21,490 nt of DNA. Source: a virus. The DNA lies in the IMG/VR virus record IMGVR_UViG_3300025098_000333, positions 1 to 21,490 of that record; one strand, written 5' to 3'. The notes under the pieces are model-generated. The model was not told the origin of the DNA. It saw nothing but the letters and a program-made list of their open reading frames with translations, and did no database searches. Shown here one piece after another: positions 1 to 5,057 of this stretch. Both the position numbers and the translations under genes were made by a program. Position 1 is the stretch's first letter. Each line of letters starts with the position of its first letter.

Positions 1-42
1 AGAGAGAGTTGCCAGAACATTATTTTTCGAAAGGGTGTTTTT

Positions 43-483
43 ATGTCAAAGATGGCACGAAACAAGGGTTTAAATTTTGAGCGCAAGGTAATATCAGAGT
101 TGCGGCTAATCATGGGCGACATGGTTATCCCGCAAGACTTGAGGCGCAACTTGTCACAATATCAAGATGTTGATTTATGTGACATAGAGCTTGAGCCGTT
201 TGCCATTGAGTGCAAGCGTTATGCAAAGGGTAGCTGGTATCAGAAGGATTGGATAGAGCAGGTCAATCGTGCCGCCGCGAGGCTAAATATGATACCCGTG
301 CTTATCTGGAAATATGACAGGCTTCCTATTCGGGTGACGATGCCGATTTATGCGGTAAATTCTGAGTGGGCTGTCGGGCAATCAGACCAATATAGTTGGC
401 CTACAGAGGGTAATGCAATGTTGCCCGTCACATTCACCACGCTTGAAGACGCTTGCAGTGTCATGCGGGAGTGGTTGGTATGA
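43..483 (+). CDS. Holliday-junction-resolvase-like PD-(D/E)XK endonuclease
   Basis: A 146-residue protein with the layout of archaeal-type Hjc and phage PD-(D/E)XK resolvases. An N-terminal GLNFERKV helix carries E13, then comes an acidic strand QDVDL (D42/D44), then the FAIECKRY strand whose E56-C57-K58 is the E-x-K part of the active site. A following helix with Q73 and the strand PVLIWKY fit the fold. Enzymes of this family cut branched DNA during replication, recombination or before packaging, using two metal ions. The start is chosen because AAGGG lies 7 bases upstream of the ATG; a second ATG three codons later is possible. The stop overlaps the next start by ATGA, so the two genes are probably translated together. 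Family assignment is from motifs only; the exact substrate is inferred. Confidence 0.72.
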   Translation: MSKMARNKGLNFERKVISELRLIMGDMVIPQDLRRNLSQYQDVDLCDIELEPFAIECKRYAKGSWYQKDWIEQVNRAAARLNMIPVLIWKYDRLPIRVTMPIYAVNSEWAVGQSDQYSWPTEGNAMLPVTFTTLEDACSVMREWLV

Positions 484-929
484 GTTGGAAGCACGAATGG
501 GACAGCGACCTTGACAATGAAAAGCGGATAGTCGCCAAGCTGCATGAGATGTGGAGCTGCGAATCCGCCAAGATGCAGGGCTTCAGCTATGCCGATTTTA
601 TCTTGACACGGGGCGAACAGGACGGGCTGGCACAAGGTGTTGCCTTTTGCGAGATACGCTGTCGCACAACCCCAAAAGATAAATTTCCTACTATCTTTAT
701 CACGCTGAATAAATACAAGAATATGCTGATGATGACAGAGTTTACGGGGCTGAAGTCCCTATTTGTCGTGCAATGGTCTGACCAATGTGGCTATCTTGAA
801 TTGACTTCTGACAATGAGGGAACAACCTTCCCGAAGCGGCGCAACCCGAAGGGTGATGACCACCATGACGAGCCGTGTGTTCTGCTGTCTGTTGCCAACT
901 TCACAAAACTTTGGGACGGGCAAGCATGA
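480..929 (+). CDS. Possible second PD-(D/E)XK-fold nuclease, active-site Lys replaced
   Basis: A 149-residue protein beginning at the ATGA overlap with the resolvase-like gene. An in-frame ATG 27 bases upstream lies inside the previous gene and is less likely. The core reads FSYADF (D39), then a strand AFCEIRCR with E58-I59-R60, then KFPTIFITLNKY and LFVVQWSDQ strands. The spacing of D39 and E58 followed by alternating strands resembles the restriction-endonuclease-like fold, but the residue where the catalytic Lys is expected is Arg60. It may be an active variant (using R60 or R62), or a structural or DNA-binding relative. Its stop overlaps the following initiator gene, again by ATGA, placing it in a replication and recombination operon. 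The fold call is an inference from pattern; I do not recognise a named family. Confidence 0.5.
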   Translation: MSWKHEWDSDLDNEKRIVAKLHEMWSCESAKMQGFSYADFILTRGEQDGLAQGVAFCEIRCRTTPKDKFPTIFITLNKYKNMLMMTEFTGLKSLFVVQWSDQCGYLELTSDNEGTTFPKRRNPKGDDHHDEPCVLLSVANFTKLWDGQA

Positions 930-1414
930 GTTGGTCGGCGATGGAATGGGCTGTTGAGCAGGACTGTGGCGACGCACAAAGCAAGATTGTTTTGGTCGTC
1001 ATTGCTAAACATGCTAACAAAAAGTTACAGGCTTTCCCGTCTGTCTCTCGCATTGCAAAGCTGGCGAATATGTCTCCGCGCTCTGTGCATCGCAAGATTA
1101 ACCGCTTGCAAGAGCTTGGTCTTTTGCATGTCAAAAATCAGGGCAAGGACGGCAAGAAAACGAGCAATCTTTACACGTTGCGGGTAGTGACAGACAGTCA
1201 GGGGGTAGTGACAGAGAGTCAGGGGGGTGGTGACACAGTGGCAGATAGAACTAGTAATAATAACCAGTCATTTAATATATCTTCTTCTATTCCTGATAAG
1301 ACAGACTGTCACCATCAAGAAGAAGATGATGAAAAAGAAACAGATTGGACTAGCTTCGCTAATGAGATACTAGGTAAGAAAAATGGACGAGATGACAGCA
1401 AAATGGGTGATTGA
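926..1414 (+). CDS. Helix-turn-helix replication initiator-like protein (O-like)
   Basis: A 162-residue protein started at an ATGA overlap (an upstream in-frame ATG at 875 lies deep in the previous gene). Residues about 15-70 form a winged-helix domain of the HTH_36 type: AQSKIVLVVIAKHAN, then PSVSRIAKLANMSPRSVHRKINRL and the wing LGLLHVKN. This domain is typical of lambda O-like and other phage replication proteins, which bind origin iterons and recruit the helicase. After it comes a duplicated VVTDSQG/VVTESQG (residues 87-100), encoded by 21-bp DNA repeats, then a low-complexity Ser/Asn and acidic linker (residues 109-140) and a short C-terminal segment, probably the partner-binding end. 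The repeats inside the gene look like the origin. The last 32 bases overlap the next small gene. Confidence 0.7.
   Translation: MSWSAMEWAVEQDCGDAQSKIVLVVIAKHANKKLQAFPSVSRIAKLANMSPRSVHRKINRLQELGLLHVKNQGKDGKKTSNLYTLRVVTDSQGVVTESQGGGDTVADRTSNNNQSFNISSSIPDKTDCHHQEEDDEKETDWTSFANEILGKKNGRDDSKMGD
1184..1239 (+). repeat. Tandem 21-bp iterons inside the initiator gene
   Basis: Two adjacent 21-bp copies, GTAGTGACAGACAGTCAGGG at 1184 and GTAGTGACAGAGAGTCAGGG at 1205, differ by one base. A degenerate third begins at 1227 (GTGGTGACACAGTGGCAG, cut at 1239 for the clear part). Each full copy contains the dyad TGAC-N5-GTCA. The repeats are read as VVT(D/E)SQG in the initiator protein. Tandem sites within an initiator gene match the lambda ori/O arrangement. 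Confidence 0.75.
1184..1312. other. Putative origin of replication (iterons, AT-rich segment, inverted iteron)
   Basis: Downstream of the tandem iterons lies an AT-rich stretch (about 1247-1290, containing TAATAATAA and TTTAATATAT). Then comes GACAGACTGTCAC at 1300-1312, whose reverse complement GTGACAGTCTGTC matches the iteron core GTGACAGACAGTC at 11 of 13 positions. Iterons, an easily melted region and an opposing copy together are the layout of theta-type phage origins carried inside an initiator gene. The origin function is inferred; the repeats are seen directly. Confidence 0.55.
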
Positions 1415-1514
1415 AAACTTTTCTGATAGAGAGGACTATCAGGACAATCAAACAGTGCAAGAATGGTTAGACCAAGCGCGTCAGGTATTGGAAGCCAGAC
1501 GTTTAGATTATTAG
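1383..1514 (+). CDS. Small hypothetical protein, 43 residues
   Basis: A short open frame starting MDEMTAKWVIENF and ending ARRLDY. It overlaps the last 32 bases of the initiator gene in another frame and stops 12 bases before the next gene. It is mostly helical in character (Trp, Glu, Gln and Leu rich) with no recognisable motif. The ribosome site is weak (AGGTAAG just upstream), and an in-frame ATG three codons in could serve instead. It fills the only gap between two well-supported genes, has a normal stop and compact spacing, and fits a coupled small gene. It is not long enough to rule out chance. Confidence 0.45.
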   Translation: MDEMTAKWVIENFSDREDYQDNQTVQEWLDQARQVLEARRLDY

Positions 1515-1526
1515 AAAGGGACTAAG

Positions 1527-2264
1527 ATGAAAGAATTTGAAAAGAAGGAAACGATGACTTGGGAGTCGCGCACTGCCCTTGTCAGAGATAATTTTTTGCG
1601 ACAGGAGAGCCTTCTCTATAGGCCGCACAACCACTTGCGGGACAATGAGGAAGCAATGGGAATCTACATGAAGGAAGTTTGCGAGGCCATCAATAGCCGC
1701 ATCAGTGCCGACGTGCCGAACAGTGAAAGTTATAAAGATATTCTCCGCACCATCTGGCGCACTGTAACCAGCAAGCATAAGTCTAGCTTTTACTTCAACC
1801 TTGCAGACATTATCAGCGCAACCGTCAAGGCGAATAAAAACTGGGAGGCCAAGAGCGGCACAAAGAAAACGGCTAAAGCATTTAGTGGCAGCTTCGAGGC
1901 GGAGCAGCAGGCAAGGGAGGGCGAACAAAAGAAACCCGAAACCGTTGAGGGCTGGCTTGCCAAGCTAGAAGAAACCGACCGCATGATTGCAAGCGGCGAG
2001 TTAAACAGGGGCATGGGTGTTTTGTTGCGTCGTATTCCATGCGCTGCGCTTTCTAGGCTTGGTTATGAGGGTGATACCAGCTTAGAGGGCGTGGGCGAAA
2101 CGCCAGCCGAACACCTGCCAGATGATAGCGGCAAGATAAACATGGATTTAATTAAGGCGGGGCATACTGCGCCGAAGTTTGACCCGTTTGATTTGGCCGA
2201 ACCATTGGACGACCCGCTTCCTGACAATATGAAAGCACCATTGCCAGATTTTAATCAGATATGA
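1527..2264 (+). CDS. Uncharacterised early-region protein, 245 residues
   Basis: Not recognised. The start is well supported by GAAAGGG six bases before the ATG. The N-terminal half is helical and charged (WESRTALVRDNFLRQ; EEAMGIYMKEVCEAIN), followed by SYKDILRTIWRTVTSKHKSSFYF. A Lys/Glu-rich stretch (residues about 105-140) comes next, then a second helical part (GWLAKLEETDRMIASGELNRG, shortened here to its start and end, and LLRRIPCAALSRLGYEG). The C-terminal 50 residues are acidic, proline-rich and probably disordered (DPFDLAEPLDDPLPDN). No enzyme motif is visible. Its place directly after the initiator is where phages often carry a helicase loader or other replication partner, but there is no Walker motif, so this is only a positional idea. 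Confidence 0.8.
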   Translation: MKEFEKKETMTWESRTALVRDNFLRQESLLYRPHNHLRDNEEAMGIYMKEVCEAINSRISADVPNSESYKDILRTIWRTVTSKHKSSFYFNLADIISATVKANKNWEAKSGTKKTAKAFSGSFEAEQQAREGEQKKPETVEGWLAKLEETDRMIASGELNRGMGVLLRRIPCAALSRLGYEGDTSLEGVGETPAEHLPDDSGKINMDLIKAGHTAPKFDPFDLAEPLDDPLPDNMKAPLPDFNQI

Positions 2265-2276
2265 TATTATCAGGGC

Positions 2277-2687
2277 ATGAAATGCACCTATTGCAATGAC
2301 CCTGCCGACAGCCTCGACCATGTTGTGCCGCATAGTTTTGCGAGAACAAGCGCAAAGCAATCGCGCCGATATAATCGGAAGCTATGCGTGCCAGCGTGCC
2401 GCGAATGTAATCAGCTTTTAGGCAATAGAAAAATGCACACTGTTTGGGATAGGGCTGGCTATCTTGCCGACAAGTATGCGAAGCGATATGAAAAGGCTTT
2501 GTCAATGCCCGAATGGTCGCCCGAAGAATTGGAAGAAATGGGAAGCAATATGCGCCACGTTGTAGAAACTGGCTTGCGAGACAAACGGGAAACAAACGAG
2601 CGAATAAAATTCGCCAAATATCGGGCGTCACTTTACCAAGATATTTCCGAAATATGGGAAGAAATGGAAGAACGCGGAGAGGCGTAG
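2277..2687 (+). CDS. HNH endonuclease
   Basis: A 136-residue protein with a classic zinc-containing HNH (ββα-metal) nuclease domain at the N-terminus. It has C3-x2-C6, then DHVVP (D14-H15), then N33 and C41-x2-C44-N45. The two CxxC pairs would hold a structural zinc, while H15 and the later Asn/His residues form the metal-binding catalytic site. The remaining 80 residues are charged helices (MPEWSPEELEEMGSN, ISEIWEEMEERGEA). Such proteins are either free-standing homing endonucleases or packaging-linked nucleases; here the gene sits at the end of the early block rather than beside terL, so homing-type mobility is slightly favoured. The ribosome site is weak (CAGGGC directly before ATG). Confidence 0.85.
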   Translation: MKCTYCNDPADSLDHVVPHSFARTSAKQSRRYNRKLCVPACRECNQLLGNRKMHTVWDRAGYLADKYAKRYEKALSMPEWSPEELEEMGSNMRHVVETGLRDKRETNERIKFAKYRASLYQDISEIWEEMEERGEA

Positions 2688-2816
2688 ATAATTATCCTCT
2701 CAACCCCGCAATCGAAAAAGTTTCAAAACGCGCTGTATGGGCAAATTTGACCCCTTAGCGGCGATATTTTCGGCATATGCTAAACCCCGATTGCAAGGGC
2801 TGGCAAAATAGGTATG

Positions 2817-2847
2817 AAAAAGGCGAGACACCTCTCAGTGCCTCGCC
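2817..2847 (-). terminator. Rho-independent terminator of the minus-strand cassette
   Basis: Read on the minus strand, GGCGAG-G-CAC, loop TGAGAG, GTG-T-CTCGCC forms a 10-position stem with one mismatch. It is followed at once by TTTTT. It lies just past the stop of the last minus-strand gene and before the convergent end of the HNH gene, so it stops the cassette transcript from running into the early genes. A second small hairpin (CTAGGC / GCCTAG, 2852-2872) sits between it and the stop codon. Confidence 0.8.
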
Positions 2848-2877
2848 CTAACTAGGCAGGGAAAAAGCCTAGCTTGT

Positions 2878-3108
2878 TTAAATACCCCTCCAACTTATGT
2901 TGTCGGCGTTCTCACATAAGAAAACAGCTAAATCATTTATGCGCTCGTATATATCTTGAGCCAACCAGTATTCAAAAGGTGAACAGGCTTCAGCGTCATT
3001 AATAAACTCAAATAGTTGTTCCCTAGTCATCTCGTCGTGATTTTCGGGATATGGCTCGCAAAGAAAATTTTCGCTTGCCAGTCTGATTGTTTCGGGTGAT
3101 GGGGTCAT
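2878..3108 (-). CDS. Small acidic hypothetical protein, 76 residues
   Basis: Last gene of the minus-strand cassette; not recognised. It has about sixteen acidic against four basic residues, two or three predicted helices (MTREQLFEFINDAEA; YWLAQDIYERINDLAVFL), and cysteines at C17, C42 and C64. No signal peptide or membrane segment is visible. Its ribosome site GAGGAGG is formed by the last Glu codons of the preceding gene, so it is probably coupled to it. Strong net negative charge and small size are shared with the second gene of the cassette and fit a host-protein inhibitor or DNA mimic; that role is inference only. Confidence 0.7.
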   Translation of the reverse strand: MTPSPETIRLASENFLCEPYPENHDEMTREQLFEFINDAEACSPFEYWLAQDIYERINDLAVFLCENADNISWRGI

Positions 3109-3111
3109 GGT

Positions 3112-3303
3112 TTATTCCTCCTCTGTATCGCGCCGCAAATAAGCGGGCTGGTCGATATGGTCTTCGCTGTAAAGCATTGGCGGCCTGAAGTTTACAATGA
3201 CCCGCACGGGCGGCCGCTTGCGTTGCAATACGTCACCAATAATGATTAAGGCCGCTAGGGCGAAAACTACGCCTAAAAAGCCGAATAAAAAATTGATAGT
3301 CAT
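3112..3303 (-). CDS. Small single-span membrane protein, 63 residues
   Basis: Begins MTINFLFGFLGVVFALAALI, a hydrophobic segment covering residues 3-23 that should span the inner membrane, followed by the basic loop QRKRPPVR. The basic residues after the span suggest an outside N-terminus with the tail in the cytoplasm. The remaining 30 residues end in an acidic tail RRDTEEE. It is too long after the span, and too lone, to be a typical spanin, and no holin features are clear. Ribosome site GAAAGGGAG lies upstream. The gene is three bases from the next, in the same operon. Family unknown. Confidence 0.72.
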   Translation of the reverse strand: MTINFLFGFLGVVFALAALIIIGDVLQRKRPPVRVIVNFRPPMLYSEDHIDQPAYLRRDTEEE

Positions 3304-3322
3304 GGTTTAGTCTCCCTTTCGT

Positions 3323-3520
3323 TTACAATAGGTCGCGCAAGCTGGCTGACTTTTGAATCCAATAATCATCAAAGCCACGTTTTTTCATTTCCTCGCTTGC
3401 TATCGCGTTAGCTTTTTCTGGCGATAGTCTCCCGTCAATAATCATAATGCCCCTATCGCCACAAGGTTTCCAATAATTGCCATTCGCAATAATTTCTAAA
3501 AATTCTACATAATATCGCAT
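3323..3520 (-). CDS. Small hypothetical protein, 65 residues
   Basis: Not recognised. It starts MRYYVEFLEIIANGNYW, a strand-rich opening that resembles the start of the first cassette gene (VYYSVEFALIGND). This is followed by GDRGIMIIDGRLSPEKANAIASE (given here without its final residues), then a helix and FDDYWIQKSASLRDLL. Charge is near neutral. The α/β pattern suggests a small folded domain. The start is fixed by GAAAGGGAAAGACT directly before ATG, nearly identical to the leader of the gene before it. A 75-base gap containing a strong hairpin separates it from that gene. Confidence 0.7.
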   Translation of the reverse strand: MRYYVEFLEIIANGNYWKPCGDRGIMIIDGRLSPEKANAIASEEMKKRGFDDYWIQKSASLRDLL

Positions 3521-3558
3521 AGTCTTTCCCTTTCTAATCGGTCACAATTAACCGCGAC

Positions 3559-3584
3559 AATGGGCGACAAATGCGCCGCCCATT
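3559..3584. other. Hairpin in the gap between two minus-strand genes
   Basis: AATGGGCG (3559-3566) and CGCCCATT (3577-3584) form a perfect 8-bp stem with a 10-base loop. Three further pairs are possible after a small internal loop (GCG 3554-3556 with CGC 3587-3589). There is no T-run on either strand, so it is not a standard terminator. It lies directly upstream of the leader of the gene at 3323-3520 and may tune its expression or protect mRNA ends. Confidence 0.5.
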
Positions 3585-3595
3585 CGCGCTGATAA

Positions 3596-3922
3596 TTATG
3601 CGGCTTCCTTTTCTTTCTCCAGACGTTCGGTCACTTCTTCAATAATCATTTGTTCAAGTGCAAAATAGGCAATGCGTGAAGCTGTTTCGTCATAGCTGCC
3701 ATGTTCGGGGAAGCAATCCGCAACGCTATCTTCCGCATGGTTTCGCACATCACTAGGCAACCAACGCACAAAATCATGGGCTTGGCTGTAGTATATAACG
3801 AGCTGGCTGCTATCGGCATGCTGGCTGGCAATGTCGCACAAGTCGTCCTCAGACCAATTCTCACGCTCCGCCATAATATCATCAGCGATTGCCTCAATAT
3901 ATTCATAATAATTTTCAGACAT
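3596..3922 (-). CDS. Highly acidic small protein, 108 residues (possible DNA mimic)
   Basis: About 27 acidic and only 7 basic residues, giving a net charge near -20. The sequence is helical, with a conserved-looking core QHADSSQLVIYYSQAHDFV. This resembles a widespread class of small phage proteins of unknown function with a 'WVIYY' segment. The C-terminus is a charged helix (MIIEEVTERLEKEKEAA). No membrane or signal segment is present. The leader GAAAGGGAAAGATT precedes the ATG. Very acidic small phage proteins include DNA mimics that block restriction or host DNA-binding proteins (Ocr, Gam-type), which is why that role is proposed; nothing in the sequence proves it. Confidence 0.7.
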   Translation of the reverse strand: MSENYYEYIEAIADDIMAERENWSEDDLCDIASQHADSSQLVIYYSQAHDFVRWLPSDVRNHAEDSVADCFPEHGSYDETASRIAYFALEQMIIEEVTERLEKEKEAA

Positions 3923-3944
3923 AATCTTTCCCTTTCATGTTGGC

Positions 3945-3994
3945 CTATCTCATCAGATAGCGGCGGCCAGTCTCGCTATGACGCCCGAAGGCGT
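3945..3994. other. Two hairpins in the gap after the first minus-strand gene
   Basis: CTATCT-CATC-AGATAG (3945-3960) is a 6-bp stem with a tetraloop. ACGCC-CGAA-GGCGT (3981-3994) reads on the transcribed minus strand as ACGCC-TTCG-GGCGT, a C(UUCG)G loop known for unusual stability. The second lies only a few bases past the stop of the gene at 4000-4368. With no U-run they are more likely processing, stability or attenuation elements than terminators. Confidence 0.5.
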
Positions 3995-3999
3995 TTCGA

Positions 4000-4368
4000 T
4001 TAATAAAGGTTATCTTCTCTTGCTTTGTCAGAAACAAGCCACGTCACTTGCTCATCGTCTGATTGCTCTTTCGTATTCATGGCGACCATAAGCTCGCGGG
4101 CTTGGCGACCATTAAACAGAACTCCGTCGGATTTTTCGACAATGCGAACAAGGCCAGCCCTATTCATCATGTTCAAGCCTCTCAATTCTTCAAGAGCGCG
4201 TGACCTTGCTTGCAGGTAACCTAAATCAATTTGCTGGTCTTCTGGCCATTCTTTGCCATTGCTGCCCGTGATAATTTGTGACGGGTAAGAGCAAGCCATT
4301 CCGAATTCAGGCTCTTTGTCATCATTGCCTATGAGGGCAAATTCAACCGAATAATAAACTGTGTTCAT
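4000..4368 (-). CDS. First gene of the minus-strand cassette, hypothetical, 122 residues
   Basis: Not recognised. It opens with strands (VYYSVEFALIGND, FGMACSYPSQIITG), has a helix YLQARSRALEELRGL, then LVRIVEKSDGVLFNGRQARE and a C-terminal VTWLVSDKAREDNLY. It is soluble and mildly acidic. The LVRIVEKSDGVLFNG segment looks like paired strands with a turn. It is the promoter-proximal gene, with GAAAGGGAAAACATT before the ATG and a plausible sigma70 promoter about 40-75 bases further upstream. Being first in a separate leftward transcript, it is a candidate for early, strong expression. Function unknown. Confidence 0.72.
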   Translation of the reverse strand: MNTVYYSVEFALIGNDDKEPEFGMACSYPSQIITGSNGKEWPEDQQIDLGYLQARSRALEELRGLNMMNRAGLVRIVEKSDGVLFNGRQARELMVAMNTKEQSDDEQVTWLVSDKAREDNLY

Positions 4369-4414
4369 AATGTTTTCCCTTTCGATTTGCCGCGTTATTG
4401 CGGCTCACTCGTAT

Positions 4415-4444
4415 TTAATACCATGAGCGAATTGGAATAGTCAA
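4415..4444 (-). promoter_or_regulatory. Sigma70-like promoter of the minus-strand cassette
   Basis: On the minus strand, TTGACT (4439-4444) and TATTAA (4415-4420) are separated by 18 bases, matching the -35 and -10 consensus at 5/6 and 4/6. Transcription would start near 4408. The leader then contains GCCGC-N6-GCGGC (4389-4404), a small hairpin, followed by the ribosome site at 4377-4383. It is the only good leftward promoter seen ahead of the cassette. Confidence 0.6.
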
Positions 4445-4471
4445 CAGTAAAATGATGCAAAACGCGAATTA

Positions 4472-4507
4472 TTTACAAACGCAAAACAATGTTGCAAAAT
4501 AGCAACA
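4472..4507 (+). promoter_or_regulatory. Rightward promoter overlapped by an 18-bp dyad operator candidate
   Basis: TTTACA (4472-4477) and CAAAAT (4495-4500), spaced by 17 bases, make a moderate sigma70-like promoter for the gene at 4534. Over its -10 lies TGTTGC-AAAATA-GCAACA (4490-4507), a perfect 6-bp-arm dyad of the kind bound by dimeric regulators. Short (T/C)GCAAAA repeats occur at 4456, 4480 and 4493 between the two divergent promoters. An almost identical dyad is found at 9794-9811. Confidence 0.5.
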
Positions 4508-4533
4508 CATTCAAAGGGGTTAGGAATTAAACA

Positions 4534-4872
4534 ATGGCGATAGTGAAAAAGAAAAGGGGAAGGCCAGCGGGGTCTGGTCATGGACAGCAAGTAGTCCATA
4601 AATTGCGGCACGGCTTCGAGGGGGCGCTTGCTGAATTAGACGCTAGGGGTAAGAGCCTGCCCGAATTGCTAGCAGATGCTTTAGAACAAGACGTGAACGG
4701 AACAATCCGCAGCATGGCGGCACTGCTTCCCCGTGATGTAGATATATCGGTCAATGCTGGCGACACATTAGGCGACGCATTAGCGCAAATACAAGTGAAG
4801 CTATCGGAGCGCAAGCGTGGCGAGATTATCGAGGCTGAATTTAGTGAAGCTGATTCACAAAAAGATGAATAG
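4534..4872 (+). CDS. AT-hook protein, candidate small terminase subunit
   Basis: A 112-residue protein with a basic N-terminus KKKRGRPAGSGHG, an AT-hook-like RGRP that grips the minor groove. A helical part follows (FEGALAELDARGKSLPELLADAL, quoted only in part, and GTIRSMAALLPRDVDISV), then an acidic C-terminus. The pattern of 'GRPxGS' tail, helix pair and 'LLP..V' resembles DUF5681-like phage proteins, some of which sit in the small-terminase position. No other terS candidate is present and terL is the next gene, so a role in recognising the packaging site is likely but inferred. The start has TAGGA 8 bases upstream; AAAGGGG lies further away. A 7-bp-stem hairpin (CGTGAAA-CCT-TTTCACG, 4877-4893) follows the stop. 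Confidence 0.6.
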   Translation: MAIVKKKRGRPAGSGHGQQVVHKLRHGFEGALAELDARGKSLPELLADALEQDVNGTIRSMAALLPRDVDISVNAGDTLGDALAQIQVKLSERKRGEIIEAEFSEADSQKDE

Positions 4873-5057
4873 AGAACGTGAAACCTTTTCACGATAAAAT
4901 GACCCCCCTTCAATTTTATTAGCGGGGGCTGTTATATATTATATAGTATCCTCAAAACCCTTATCTTATCCCCAAGACCCCCCCCCTGTTCTCCACAACT
5001 CGTAAGTAACTACCCCCATAAAAATTTTTTTTCTTCTTTTTTCTTCCTCTCATTTAG

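Noticed and set aside
3-80. Open frame at the left edge that could be the end of an upstream gene
   Set aside because: All three plus frames are open over the first 40 bases, so no frame can be chosen; the stretch is too short to support a feature.
2513-2758. 81-codon plus-strand frame over the end of the HNH gene
   Set aside because: Out-of-frame overlap with a well-supported gene, no ribosome site, composition like a frame shadow.
2708-2794. 7-bp inverted repeat GCAATCG/CGATTGC around the gap after the HNH gene
   Set aside because: Arms are short and 73 bases apart; expected by chance in this length.
2737-2811. 24-codon ORF after the HNH gene (MGKFDPLAAIFSAYAKP...)
   Set aside because: No ribosome site and very short; it ends just before the minus-strand terminator. 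A real peptide cannot be excluded but is not supported.
3701-4003. 100-codon plus-strand frame over the minus-strand cassette
   Set aside because: Antisense to a gene with a clear leader, no ribosome site, and it covers the structured gap.
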